Assembly: GCA_033557465.1 (NCBI GenBank)
Contig: CM066031.1
Location: 1,443,054,163-1,443,118,162 of the forward strand
Origin: Ichthyophis bannanicus
Lineage: Eukaryota > Chordata > Amphibia > Gymnophiona > Ichthyophiidae
DNA length: 64,000 nt
Direction of reading: 5' to 3'
The notes beneath the pieces were generated by a model. That model worked only from the letters and a program-made list of their open reading frames with translations. It was not told where the DNA came from and ran no database searches. A program made the translations under genes and the position numbers. Below are positions 41,522 to 52,765 of this stretch, piece after piece (position 1 is the first letter of the stretch; each line of letters begins with the position of its first letter).

Positions 41522-43036
41522 GTCTCGTGGAGACCCTACGGGAAGCCAGGAAAACCTCCTCTACATTCCCTGAAAGGCTGAATGGGGCCAAGGCTACTCT
41601 CAGCAGCCAAACCGTTAGCAACAGGGACCCGAGGTTGGGGTGTAGAAGGGAGTCCTCTCTCCTGCGACAGTAACCCCAAGGCACTCCCCAGGGGGACTGG
41701 GGATGCAGAGGACAAAAAGAGGAGCAGCGGGAACCACAGTTGCTCGGGCCACCGGGAGGGGGCAATCAGTATCAGTGATGCCCTGTTATGCTGAGCCTTG
41801 AAAAGGGTCTTGGCAATCAGCAGCGTGGGCGGGAGAGCCAGGAATATGGCCTGAAGCTCCAGTAGGTTGATCTACAGTTGGCTCTCTAACTGCAACCAGC
41901 TGCCCTGGGTGCAAGTGTCTTCACAATGAACCCCCAACGCAGTAGGGAGGTGTCAGTAGTGAGGACCCTACGGGGATAGAGGACCTGGAAGGGAATCCCT
42001 GCCTGGAGGCACTGCGGGGCCTGCCACCAGCTAAGGCAGTCCGCTAGTTGGTGGGTCACTGTCACCATGTCCTGCAACCTTCCTGTGCCCTAGTCCATTG
42101 GGAGCAGAGGCACCAGTGGGCCGTCCTCATGTCTGGGGTGACATGGACCGTGGATGCCATGTGGCCCAGCAGGCGTAGCAAGAGGAGAGCAGACAGTGTA
42201 TCTGCATTGTACGTCTGCGGCCAGCGCCTTGAGGTGATCGGCCCTGTCTTGGGGTAGGAACACTCTGGCCTGAAGGGTGTCTAGCCGGGCTCCTATGAAC
42301 TCCAGACACTGTCGGGAGGAAGTGAGACTTGGTGTAGTTGATGACGAATCCCAGATGTTGTAGGATGCTGATGGTGTGGGGTGTAGCCTGATGCACCTCA
42401 GCAGCCGAGCCTCCTCTGATGAATCAGTCGTCCAGGTAGGGGAAGATGAAGGCCCCTTTTAGGTAGAGGTGGGCTGTGACCACCACTAGGCGCTTGGTGA
42501 AGATGCTTGGGGCAGAGGCCAGGCCAAAGGGTAGGACCCTGAATTGGTAGTGGCTGCATCCCACCACAAACCTGAGGTATTGCCAGTGACTGGGATGGAG
42601 GAGGATGTGTGTATATGCATCCTTTAAGTCTAAGGAGCATAGCCAGTCTCCCTGCTGGAGGTATGGCAGCAGTATTCCAAGGGAGAGCATCTTGAACTTC
42701 TCCCGCACCAGGAACCTGTTTAGGTCCCGCAGGTCTAGAAAGGGCCTTAGACCTCCTGTTCTTTTTTGGTATGAGCAAGTACCAGGAGTAGAACCCTCCT
42801 GCTCCAGGGGTACGGGTTCCATCGCCTCGTCCTTGAGAAGGCCTGCGAGCTCCTGCAGTTGCAAGGTCTGGTGGAGGGGAGTCCTGGTGAGCTCTCCCAG
42901 GAAGAATGGAGGGGGTCTCTACTCCAAGTGGAGGAGGTAGCCCTCCTTGACCACCTGGAGTGCCCAGGTGTCTGTGGTGGTGATTGGCTACCGATAGGCA
43001 AACAGAATCAGATGTCCCCCTATAGGCTGCTGGCAT
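41522..43036 (-). pseudogene. DIRS D reverse transcriptase-RNase H
   Basis: The frame 42424-42864 gives TGGLRPFLDLRDLNRFLVRE, LQQGDWLCSLDLKDAYTHIL, HYQFRVLPFGLASAPSIFT and ends at FPYLDD followed by a stop codon, so the active site is present but the frame ends there. Piece 42127-42396 continues (HLGFVINYTKSHFLP). RNase H is decayed, with LTTDTSLLRWG at 41886-42077 as the first-aspartate motif. The gene is closely related to the RT of DIRS A. Confidence 0.85.
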
Positions 43037-43082
43037 GGGCCTCCTGGGGGTGCAGAGGCTATGCCCAAAGAGTCAAAAACTC

Positions 43083-44000
43083 TCACCAGGCTGTGCTGGA
43101 ACCGGTGCCTGGGTTTTGGGAGGCTTCTGCTTTAGAGGGCCATGCCCTTATCCCTTGGCCTGCTGACTCTGCTGGAGAGGCCTGATACCGAGGGTAGTTT
43201 TCATAAGCTCTTCCCTTCCTCGAGTAAGGGGGCTTTTTACTCAGGGTCTTCTGTCGGGGAAGGGTAGCGATCTTCTTGGAGAGCCTAGTCCTTGTCAGGA
43301 ACTCAGACTTCAACTCTGCAGCCTTATCTGTCTTGGGTTTGCCAAAGAGGTTCACTCTTTGGCAGGGGACATTGACAAATTGGTTCTTAACAGATTGCTC
43401 CAGGTTGGACGACTATAGCCAAGCCTGGCGCCAAGCACAGATACCCACTGCAGCTACTCTAGCCGCAGACTCAAAGCAGTCATAGGCTGCTTGAGTCAAA
43501 CTTGGAGCACTCTCTGACTGCAAAGGACAGGCTCTGGAACCACTGGAGGGGTTCCTTGGAGAGACCAGCCAAAAACCCGGCGAGCTCTTCCACCAGGTCC
43601 CTCAAGTACATGCCTGGATCCAGCTGATGAGCATTGAGCCCTGGTAGCATTTCCTGCCCAGGGCGTCCAAGGTGCGGGCTTCCCTACTCAGAGGCACTGA
43701 AGAGTGCGTCTTCTGGTTCTTGAGCAGACACATGGCCGACTCCACCATCATGGCGTTATGTGGCAGCTGTGCTTTCTGGAAGCCTGGGCTATGGCAGACC
43801 AGATACATTGAGTCCAGCCATTGGCTCACGATGGGCACCGACGCCTGTGTTTCCCACATGCAGAGGAGCAGTCATTCCAGGTTTGGGGGGACAGGTACCA
43901 TAAGTACCTCCTTCTGAGAGGCCTCATACTGGAGGATCTCGAGCTCCTCTGTGCAAGGGGGGTCCTCCAACTCTGTCGGACAACAATGCCTTAGACATGT
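43083..44000 (-). pseudogene. DIRS D gag-like protein, fragmentary
   Basis: The frame 43083-43355 has NLFGKPKTDKAAELKSEFLT and RTRLSKKIATLPRQKT plus a basic tail, colinear with GENLFGKPMTEKAAQLETEH of DIRS A. Other pieces (43602-43859 and about 43924-44124) give the middle. The zinc-finger N-terminus is missing, apparently deleted between about 44030 and 44130 next to a run of G. Confidence 0.75.
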
Positions 44001-44350
44001 CCTGCACAAAGTCGAGGAAGGCTATATCCTCGGGGGGGGGGGGGGGAGTGGTGCTGGGTCTTGGAAGGAGACGAGTCCGAGGGGATGTTGCAGTGGCAAT
44101 GGGTATCCAGAAGAAAACTTCCAAGAGAAAAGACTAACTTTTCCCAGGGAAAACAGACACATGCCCAGTGGGCTCCGTGAAAAAAAGGAGACTGAGGCAA
44201 GATGGCATCCTTGGGCGGGAAGGAGACCACGCATGTGTGGTGCATTTCCCAAAGGCTTTCTTTGAAAGCTGGGGAGAAGCTTCCGTGCAGGGCTTCATTG
44301 GCGTCAACATCCCCCGTATGTGAGGGCTGACTTCCTGCTTGTTCCATGAG

Positions 44351-45592
44351 AAGTGTAGATGCCCCTAAGTCTCTATTGCCTTGCTTAGACAACAGAGACT
44401 TCTAGTTGCTCTACAAAACAGTGTATGGTGATCTCTTTACGCCACTTACAGTTTCCAGAACTGGGGAGGGAATTTTGCACCAGTGAAGTAATGGTGGGAG
44501 GAGACCTCACCTTGGAGGGGATTTGGGCAGACAAAAGCCCAGCCCAAGGGCAATCTGTCTTTGCTGGCCAAGCCACAAGGAGCAAAGAGTTTTCCTTGAG
44601 TAGTGACAGGGTAGCTTAGGCCTTTGCACTTCACAGGATTTTGTGCTCTGGTTAACTAAACCAGACCACCCCTGCTTTGTGAGAAGTGAAAAGAGTCCAA
44701 GGAAGGAAGAAACCTTTACATATTGAAAAGGAAAAGGATGCCCTGATCCCTTAAGACAAGAGGATACAGTGAATGACCCTTGGGTTTGAGACAAGGACGG
44801 CTATGTTCTACAGTGGATACAGTGCCTGTGATCACATCCTAGTCCAGAAGACAAGGGAGCATACCAGAGGAAATCAAGTTCCTATATCCATAATACTTTT
44901 ATACTTTGCTAGCTAATTGAGTGTTTACTCTCTGTCACTAAAGCTTTCAGTAAACCTTTGGTTCAGAACACACTCCAGACTTGCCTCAGTTTGTATAAGT
45001 GGGAGAGAGGAGGGTGGGTCCTTGGAGCAATTAAGTTGTCCGACTTGAAACCTGTATTTCAGAAGGGTAAACCTGAGAAGAAATAGGAGGTACAACTTCA
45101 AAGAGGCAATACTATCTCCTACACAACAAGTGTCAAATATGAAGGGCTACATATGGGTTTTTAACAAGGAAATATCCTGTATTCTGTGAATACAGCTATC
45201 CTACAGTATGGGTCAGAGATCCTCAACAGTAATAGGGAGGCAGTGTGGGCCCAGATATCCTCTCTTAGCCTTCTGGAGGTGTGAGTAGTGTTGTGCAAGC
45301 CTAAAAATACCATCTATGTGACCAAGAGACCCTGCACAGGTTAGGGAAGAGAAAGGCTAAGGTGTGTTGGGGAGTCTCATTCCTAAAGTGGCTCCAGCCG
45401 GGATATATCTGTCTATTTCCTCTCTCCCCACAATATATTTGAAGTAGAAGCATATTAAAAATAAAAAGGGAGAAATGAAGAAGGGGAAAAAAAAAGTTGG
45501 GGTGGGGGGAAATAAAGAGCAGGAAGGAGGAGATAAACACTGGAAGAAGCCAAAATAAAAATAAATCTATTTTGCCATGTTTCCTGGCTTTT
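44351..45592. other. No recognised gene; LTR-like stretch possible at about 44880-45060
   Basis: No protein similarity is seen. A stretch around 44930-45060 (CACTAAAGCTTTCAGTAAAC, then GACTTGCCTCAGTTTGTATA) looks like the poly(A)/R region of a retroviral-type LTR. I could not find TG...CA ends with a target duplication, a primer-binding site or any coding sequence, so I do not call an LTR. The rest is unassigned. Confidence 0.4.
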
Positions 45593-45835
45593 CACTTATG
45601 CAAATGTAATGTGTGCTTTCAAGTCAGTGCTGACTCTTGGCGACCCAGCAGCTCCTGGGTCTTTTTGGCAGTGTGACAGGAAGTAGATTGCCAGGCCTTT
45701 CTTCCAAGACAATGGAGGGTTAAGTGACTTGCCCAAGGCCATAAGGAGTGCTAGTGGGAATTGAGCCCTGGTCTTTTGGTTTCCAAGCCAGTGCTCTAAC
45801 CACTAAGTTATTCCTCTACTCTTATTTCATCACCT
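45593..45835 (-). mobile_element. tRNA-derived SINE with BovB-like 3' tail (Sauria-type)
   Basis: On the minus strand the head reads AACTTAGTGGTTAGAGCACT (A box region) and ACCAGGGCTCAATTCCCACT (B box), a tRNA-like Pol III promoter. The body has CTTGGGCAAGTCACTTAACC and CTGGCAATCTACTTCCTGTC. The tail reads GGGTCGCCAAGAGTCAGCAC then GACTTGAAAGCACACATT. This order and the tail are those of Sauria-type SINEs, whose 3' end is shared with BovB LINEs. The BovB-like LINE at 843-3905 ends in similar sequence. Target duplications were not resolved. Confidence 0.82.
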
Positions 45836-46829
45836 AATATCAATACAACTATACTGTATAAAACCTCTCTGGGATGGCTACAGAATGTTTCTAAAAACCC
45901 AGTACATCATGGATATTAAGCTTGCATATGGTTCAGACCATAACTGGTATTTACAGTCACTTCAGACTGCAGTCTACAGATTCACTGAATCAGCTCAGGG
46001 CTGTAGTAAGTTAAAATAAATAATTCTTAAGAGAGAAGATCCTTCCAACGGTTACTGAACTTATGGGGCATAGCCATACATTCTCATATGTTGTCAAGTA
46101 CGGCATGCTTAACATGGCAGATAAAGATCAGCATGGCTCATCTAATCTGTCCAGCAAGGTGCTTAAGATTGTGTCTGAGCTTGAAACTCTTAATTATGTA
46201 GTCTGGTTGAAAGCAGACTGTCAAATTCAAACTACATTAAAACTACCCAAAATAGGTAGTTATTTCAGACAATACACAGAAAAGCAAAAATTGGTCTATT
46301 TATAACTATATTAACCCATAGGCATAAGACTATATACACATGTAATTTGGTACCATTAGAGATTGTTACATACTAGGTCAAGTTACTTAAATTGTGTACT
46401 GGCTCCACCCAGTGGGCATGGATGCAGGCAGGAGGACAAAGATATGAAATGCAGCAAAATCCTTAAAAAGAATAGTAGCAGCTTAAAGTATTAAGCATTT
46501 GACCTGCGTGACTCCCTCTCTGTGCCCATAAATCAAAAATATATTGACTCCCAGAGATATGATAATTGAGGCTTATGTTGAATGTGCATACTGTAATTGG
46601 CAAAAGCGAGTACTTCTTACCCGTGACACAGGCTATGACTACAGAATCTGTCTTTTATTTCACTTATAAAACGTTTAAGAAATTGACTAAATATTGACTG
46701 ACTGGTGTTTTATGATACACGAGAATGACATAATTCAAAACGATCTGTGGGAGTAAGAGTCAGCTGTACTGAGAGGAGGTATTTATGTGGCTTTTAAGTT
46801 GAGGAAGGTAAAGAATGCATATAAATGAC
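45836..46829. other. No gene recognised
   Basis: AT-rich sequence. A short stretch at about 46110-46165 (AGATCAGCATGGCTCATCTA, then TCTGTCCAGCAAGG) resembles the 3' ends of CR1-like elements. Nothing else is identified. It may include the 5' continuation of the Penelope-like remnant that becomes readable at 46830. Confidence 0.35.
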
Positions 46830-47580
46830 ACTGTCATTTCTTCATGCATAGTTTTCCAGCAAAATCTTACCCACCTTACTGTAACCTCTGGAGGCTTATT
46901 AGGTCATTTTGCATGTGAAGCATGCAATTTCTGTGAGCAAGCTTTGAGCGGGTCCAAGTGGATTGCCTCTAATTCCTATGTTTCCAGATGGTATACTACA
47001 TGTACCATTGATTTTATGGTCTATATTCTGATCTGTCCGTACCATTTAATATATGTGGGACATACTATTCATCCAGTCAAAGCTAGTCTTCAGGAATAAT
47101 CCTGATTAAATAATAAAGTTTAGAGCGCACCTACTGTAATCATTGTATAACTAACCAGTATGAATTTAAAGATCTGAGATGGATAGTTTTAGATTGTGTT
47201 TCTTCAGACCCCCGAGGAGGTAATAGAGAGCAAGAATTACAATTATTGGAACAATCATGGATTTTTAAATTATCCACGGTCTCTCCAACACATTTGATTG
47301 GGGGAGCCTGTTATGACCGAGAGCATGCCTATTAGTGGTTTGTTTCAACTTATAATATTGAAGCCACGGGGTTTAAATAACAGCTAGTTCAACATGGAAA
47401 CATTCTGTTTTGAAATCTTTGATTGAGATGGTCTTCTTTAACAGATGTGGATTTATGTTCTTCCCTTTGGAGCATTGGTACAGGGCATAAATGCTTGTCA
47501 GCCCTAAACGCAGTGCTGTGTCTACAGAATTGGAGGAGAATCTGCAACTACGCCAATAGCAGGTTGGGCCATTGAAGGCA
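46830..47580 (+). mobile_element. Penelope-like element remnant with GIY-YIG endonuclease
   Basis: The open stretch 46815-47099 contains a Cys-rich linker (FACEACNFCEQALSG), WIASNSYVSRWYTTCTIDFM and VYILICPYHLIYVGHTIHPV, the GIY-YIG core. After a frame break, EFKDLRWIVLDCVSSDPRGG and NREQELQLLEQSWIFKLSTV (about 47160-47285) give the end of the nuclease domain, including the catalytic glutamate region. The RT is missing. The copy is unlike the one at 21095-21630, so two separate insertions are present. Confidence 0.85.
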
Positions 47581-48208
47581 ATTCAAATGGACATCAACAA
47601 TTTGCTGCTGATTTGTGGACTTTTTGGAACTGCGAACTGACTGGACATTGAAAGTTACCTGCTAAGTTGGGAATTATCAGGTCAGGAAACAGAGAGATTC
47701 CTTTTCATTACCATATTGATTTTCTGTTTAAAGTTTTCTGTGAAAGTATATTAGGTTTAAGACATTAGGTTTAAGGGCTCTGAGGTGTGTCGCACATGGT
47801 TGTGTGAATGCACACTTATAGGAATGGTTCACCGTTTTTTTAGGTAAATGATTAAACAGGAAAATTTGTTGCTAGAGGTAGTACACCTCATGACAAATAT
47901 TTCAACATTAAAAGTAAGATGTTAGCTGGTAGGCAGTTTAGGATCTACTTTTCAGCTTTCTGAGGAATTATTTGAAATAGTGTGGTTTTTGATAAGACAT
48001 GAATATTGGCACCCTTTTAAACAATTCAAATCAGTATGAACAAAAGAACCACATTCCCACTGCAGTAAAACTAGATGCACCTGTGATCATCAGTACTCAC
48101 ATGACTTGAATCAACCAGTGAATCATGACTCTAATGTTTAAAATAGCCATAATCACACCTTGTTCCATTTTCACAATGGTGAAGACAATAGAGCTGCCTG
48201 AGACTGTC

Positions 48209-48340
48209 ATAAGAACATAAGATATGCCATACTGGGTCAGACCAAGGTCCATCAAGCCCAGTATCCTGTTTCCAACAGTGGCCAATCCAGGTCACAAGTA
48301 CCTAGCAGTTTCCCCAAAAGACACAGGTTCCTCAATGCTA
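48209..48340 (-). mobile_element. CR1 family A 3' end inserted in the Tc1-like element
   Basis: TAAGAACATAAGATATGCCA, TACTGGGTCAGACCAAGGTC and GTTTCCAACAGTGGCCAATC match 12560-12650 and the complement of 61040-61132, the CR1 3' UTR. The Tc1-like coding sequence resumes directly afterwards with ATTATTACCAAACATC, so this is a severely 5'-truncated CR1 insertion. Confidence 0.88.
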
Positions 48341-48763
48341 TTATTACCAAACATCAAAGGGGTACAAGGCCATCTCCAAAGACTTTGGGATTCCTGTGTC
48401 TACAGTTTGCAATGTTATTAAGAAGTTTTCTGCTCATGAAACTGTCAAAAACCTCCCAGGACATGGTGGAAAGAGGAAAATGAATCCAAGAAGTCTTCGA
48501 AAGTTAGTGCAAAATTGCTGTTGGAAAAACACCATGTACAACAACCAAAGAGTTTAAGGCTGACCTGGAGCAGGAGTAGTAGTTTCAACCCATACCATAT
48601 ACCGCAAACTAAACAAAGAAGGACTTCATAGGCAAAGGCCAAGGAGGACCCCACCACTCAAAGACAGACATATAAAGGCAAACTTTATCTTTGCCCAAAC
48701 CCACCTTGAGAAAACACAATCTTTCAGGGAAAATGTTCTGTGGACAGTTGGAACCAAACTTGA

Positions 48764-49051
<288 letters not shown>

Positions 49052-49202
49052 ATTAAAGGAATCATGAAGTCAGAGGACTACCAAGGTATTTTGGAAAGAA
49101 ATATGCAATCTAGGGTTAGAAAGCTAGGTCTGGGTCGAAAGTCATGGGTCCTGCAGCAGGACAATGACCCAAAACATACATTCAAATGTATAAAAGAATA
49201 AT

Positions 49203-51445
49203 CACAGGTCTGCGACTAAAAAGCTGTTTGATTATTTTCATCTAATTTCCATGTATTTTGGTATGCTGAAAACAAATAAAATACTGAAAAAACTCCTAGA
49301 CGTCATGATTTGCCACAACATGCAAATTTGTCTTCAAATTTATCAAATTTTTTCAAATTACTATTAATTAATTCACATAAGTGCATTTAAGATATAAAAT
49401 GCCAAAAAAACCTTAAAGGGGTTGTCCGAGTTATGTAAAAAAAAATATAGCACTGTAAATCTGATGGTCAGCAATATATACATAAGCTAAGCAAGTTTTA
49501 AGTCCGTGCTTCTAATGGTAGAAGGGGTTAATCTTTCCTGAAGAATCCAGTGGGAGGGAGACACAGGGCAGATAGCAGCAGCTCCGGTCAGTGCAGGGGG
49601 GGCATGGCCAGCACTGTGACGTCTCGTGTACAGACACAGAGCTGCTCTCTCCTGCATGCCACACTTGTGCACGAATCATCATCAGGTTCTTGGTTCTAGG
49701 CTGTTCACACTTTTTCATCGCAATTCGTGTTAGCTCGTCATTCTTCAACCGTTATGTTATGGCTCCGCGAAAGTGTATTAATTCGCCAGACAATTTCTGT
49801 TTCATCTGTGGTGAATATACAGTGTTGAAGCAACAGCAGAATATTGCAGACTTTGTGAAAAAAGTATACTTTGCATACTTTGGACTAAAAATTGGAGATC
49901 AAGATAAAGTCTGGGCGCCTCATAAAGTGTGCAAACGGTGTGTTGAGAACCTCCGAAACTGGTTCAAGGGTAAGAAAAAATCTTTCCGTTATGGGATTCC
50001 TATGGTATGGCGAGAGCAAAAGAACCATAGTGACGACTGTTACTTTTGTTCATGCGATGTGAAAGGGTTTAATTCCAAATGGAAGCATTCCATTTCATAC
50101 CCCAATCTTCACTCGGCAATTCGTCCCATCCTCCATGGCACAGATATACCAGTACCCAAGCCCCCTGCTACCTTGGAAGAGATACCTAGCTCCGATGAAG
50201 GTGAAGTCATACCTGAACCAGATGACGAATCAAGTTCTGACTTTGAAGATGATACAACACCAAAATTGTTTTCTCAGGAGGAGATGAATGATTTGGTAAG
50301 AGACTTGAATCTTCCCAAAGATGCCGCTGAGCTACTCGGATCAAGGCTGAAAAGCAGGAATTTATTGTTGCCAGGAGTGTCATCTTCATGGTTCAGACAT
50401 CGTGAAAAGGAGTTCGTTCCTTACTTCGCCCAGGAAGACAAGTTGGTTTATTGCATCGATGTCGAAGGTCTGATGGGTCAATTTAAAATCCAATATGATT
50501 CAGAGCAATGGCGTCTTTTTATAGATTCTTCAAAAAGAAGTCTCAAAGCAGTTTTACTCCACAACGGTTTTTACGCTTCCATACCTGTAGGTCATTCCGT
50601 ACACTTGAAGGAAACCTACGAGAACTTGGAATTGGTTCTTCGTAAACTTAAATATGAAGACCATGGTTGGCAAGTGTGTGGGAACTTGAAGGTCTTGTGC
50701 ATGCTGCTTGGGCAACAAGCTGGGTATACCAAATATCCTTGTTTTCTGGGTCTATGGGACAGTCGAGACGGACAAAATCACTGGACCAAGAAGAGTTGGC
50801 AGCCGAGGGTGCTAACAGTCGGTGAAAAATATGTCCTCCGAGAAACTTTGGTACCTTCCCATAAAGTTCTTCTACCACCTCTCCACATAAAATTGGGATT
50901 GATGAAGCAATTCGTAAAATCACTTCCAAGAGATGGAGAATGCTTCAAATACTTGGTCACCAAGTTTCCAGGCCTGTCGGAGGCAAAATTGAAGGAAGGC
51001 GTGTTCGTCGGACCAGACATTAGAAGGCTTATAGTTGATCAAGAGTTTGTCAATACCATGATGGATCCTCAAAAAGAAGGGTGGATTGCATTTAAAGAAG
51101 TCGTACAGAAATTTTTAGGCAATAACAAAGATCCTCACTACAAAAAGATCGTTGGACGAATGCTGAAAGCATTTCAAGCTTTAGGTTGCCTGATGAGTTT
51201 GAAAGTGCATTTCCTCCAGTCCCACCTTGACTACTTTCCTGAAAATTTGGGAGCTGTGAGTGAGGAACAAGGTGAACGATTCCACCAAGACATTAAAGAG
51301 ATGGAAAGGAGATACCAGGGAAAATGGAGCATTACAATGATGGCAGACTACTGTTGGATGCTTCAGAGAGACATTCCAGATGCTACTCACAAGCGTAAAT
51401 GCACCAAGAGGAGACTCACAAGGAAGAAGAATCGAGTTTAGTGTG
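49203..51445 (+). mobile_element. Unclassified DNA transposon family, copy 1 (3' end lost)
   Basis: It starts inside the Tc1-like element with CACAGGTCTGCGACTA. Copy 2 starts CACAGGTACACTA, and in both copies TGCTGAA begins 62 bases in from the terminal C on the ORF's 5' side. The ORF follows after 556 bp (504 bp in copy 2). Four bases after the stop codon the similarity ends and DIRS gag-side sequence begins shortly after, so the 3' inverted repeat and second target duplication are missing. The 5' flank before CACAGG is AAT. Within the 5' UTR, TTAAAGGGGTTGTCC at 49412 resembles a terminus of an unrelated repeat, but no partner was found. Confidence 0.78.
49759..51441 (+). CDS. Putative RNase H-fold DDE transposase, 560 aa, uninterrupted
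   Basis: I chose ATG 49759 because similarity with copy 2 starts there. Residues 14-61 hold CxxC (C14, C17) and CxxC (C58, C61) around HKVC. A second cysteine cluster, CYFCSC, is at 94-99. An acidic linker (about 140-170) precedes a domain with FIDSSKRSLKAVLLHNG (D256), VCGNLKVLCMLLGQQ (N309; copy 2 has Asp), YPCFLGLWDSR (C328), LLPPLHIKLGLMKQFVKSL, and GERFHQDIKEMERRYQGKW (E506). The last 15 residues are strongly basic. D256/position 309/E506 would form the DDE triad, with a large insertion before the Glu. In copy 1 the Asp-to-Asn change and loss of the CxxC second Cys (residue 331) suggest a dead enzyme. Catalytic assignment is inference. Confidence 0.75.
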   Translation: MAPRKCINSPDNFCFICGEYTVLKQQQNIADFVKKVYFAYFGLKIGDQDKVWAPHKVCKRCVENLRNWFKGKKKSFRYGIPMVWREQKNHSDDCYFCSCDVKGFNSKWKHSISYPNLHSAIRPILHGTDIPVPKPPATLEEIPSSDEGEVIPEPDDESSSDFEDDTTPKLFSQEEMNDLVRDLNLPKDAAELLGSRLKSRNLLLPGVSSSWFRHREKEFVPYFAQEDKLVYCIDVEGLMGQFKIQYDSEQWRLFIDSSKRSLKAVLLHNGFYASIPVGHSVHLKETYENLELVLRKLKYEDHGWQVCGNLKVLCMLLGQQAGYTKYPCFLGLWDSRDGQNHWTKKSWQPRVLTVGEKYVLRETLVPSHKVLLPPLHIKLGLMKQFVKSLPRDGECFKYLVTKFPGLSEAKLKEGVFVGPDIRRLIVDQEFVNTMMDPQKEGWIAFKEVVQKFLGNNKDPHYKKIVGRMLKAFQALGCLMSLKVHFLQSHLDYFPENLGAVSEEQGERFHQDIKEMERRYQGKWSITMMADYCWMLQRDIPDATHKRKCTKRRLTRKKNRV

Positions 51446-52765
51446 TGTAGGTGAGCTCTTTTCAGTTCAAAAAAGGACTGAAGGGACGCACCGGGTCTGG
51501 AAGGTGTCCTCCGTCTCCCATGCCGACTCCTCCGAGGAGTCGTCGAGTGGCTCCGGCCATATGGGCCTTGGTGCCACCTACCCTAATGCCGAGGGCACCG
51601 GCGTCAATGACCTCGGCCCCGCACGGGAGGTTGAGGGGACCGTGACCGAGGATCGCCTCGAGACTTGATGGACTCGAGGATCGGCTCGGCCTCCGGGGTC
51701 GATAGACGCCGGAGGTCCCAGTGGTCGGGGCAGATGCACCGGTCAGACCAGCGATCAGCACCCGGTGCTGTTCCATGAAGGCAGCCAAGCTGCTCTCCAA
51801 GGCCATCAGCCTGAGTCCAAGCTCAGAAGACTCAGCAGTCCCCGGACTCGGGCCCCGGACATCGGTTCTCCCGGAGGAGAGTCCACGAGGACAACGGAAC
51901 TTACGTGACTAAGGGACTCCGGCTCCATGCGAGGTAGTTTGGATGGCCTCTCTGACTCCGAGAGCCTGGGGCGGCGGTCAGGGCTACGCGACCTGGCCCT
52001 CGAGGACCCAGGGGCCTCCACCGACGCTGCCCTCATGAGCTTCTTCTTCCTTTTGTGCTCCCAGGTGGGAGACCCCCTCTCAGAGGAACCACGAGGGCGC
52101 TCGGGGTCAGACTCCCGAGATGTCGAGGCTTCTGACGAACTCTGGGCCCGGGCAGACGCGGACTCTGAAAATGTTTTTTCACGCAGATGCTGACGGCTCC
52201 GAAGTGCCTTCGACGACATTTTGCCGCACGGGCCACAGACCAGCGGGTCATGGTCGGGGTCGAGGCATCAGAGGCAGCAATCATGTGCGTCGGTGAGAGA
52301 CATAAGTTTCTTGCACCGATCACATTTTTTGAGCCCGCTGGCAGCCATCAGGGGAAAAAGGGCCCCTCCAAGGTCAAAAGACCGGGCTGCCAGTGAAAAT
52401 AACAAAAAAAGGCGCGAACGCTAGTCACGAAGGACAAAAACTGAAAAAAGAAATTCCTCACTCGATACCGGTGTACCGAGCCCAGGCGGGAAGGGGAACC
52501 AGCGTCGAACCGGATAAGAAAAAGCGAAAATCTCAGGAAAAAAAAAAATCTACTTTTCCCGGGTGACACGAACTCACGTCCGTTGGGCTCCGCGGAAAAA
52601 GAGACTGAGCAGATGGCACTCTTGGGCAGGAAGGGGACCGCGCATGCGCGCTGCATTCCCAAAGGCTTTCCTTGAAAGCTGGGGAAATGCTCCGCACGAG
52701 GGCTCCGTCGGCACCAACGTCACCCATATATGAGGACTGACTTCCTGCGTGGTCCTGGAGAAGAT
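51446..52765 (-). mobile_element. DIRS E, gag-side fragment
   Basis: Minus strand: terminal block at 52625-52765 (GGGCAGGAAGGGGACCGCGC, CACCCATATATGAGGACTGA) and the gag start at about 52348 (LKKCDRCKKLMSLTDAHDCC, the same zinc-finger array as DIRS A, with one CGA-to-TGA stop). The Ser/Arg/Pro-rich middle (51806-52219: KMSSKALRSRQHLREKTFSE) is followed by a truncated end at about 51480. It stops next to the transposon ORF, where the missing 3' end of transposon copy 1 should be. Confidence 0.85.

Larger units (their letters stand above)
40940..44350 (-). mobile_element. DIRS retrotransposon D, lacking its recombinase-side terminus
   Basis: Minus strand: gag (about 44000 to 43083), RT-RNase H (43036 to about 41522) and recombinase (41521 to 40940). 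The gag-side terminal block (44130-44350: GGGCGGGAAGGAGACC, then CCGTATGTGAGGGCTGACTT) matches that of DIRS A. The recombinase end and left terminus are missing where DIRS C ends. The RT is close to that of DIRS A (PYLQQGDWLC), a different subfamily from B and C. Internal deletions and frameshifts are common. Confidence 0.88.

Noticed and set aside
44880..45060. Possible solo LTR of a retrovirus-like element
   Set aside because: An R-region-like stretch is present, but I found no TG...CA ends with a target duplication, no primer-binding site and no coding sequence.
49411..49430. TTAAAGGGGTTGTCC as a piggyBac-like or other TTAA-type terminus
   Set aside because: Only one end is seen. No inverted partner or second TTAA boundary lies in the 5' region of transposon copy 1.
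49591..49758. Upstream extension of the copy 1 transposase frame
   Set aside because: It begins at GTG, is not conserved in copy 2, and similarity between copies starts at ATG 49759.
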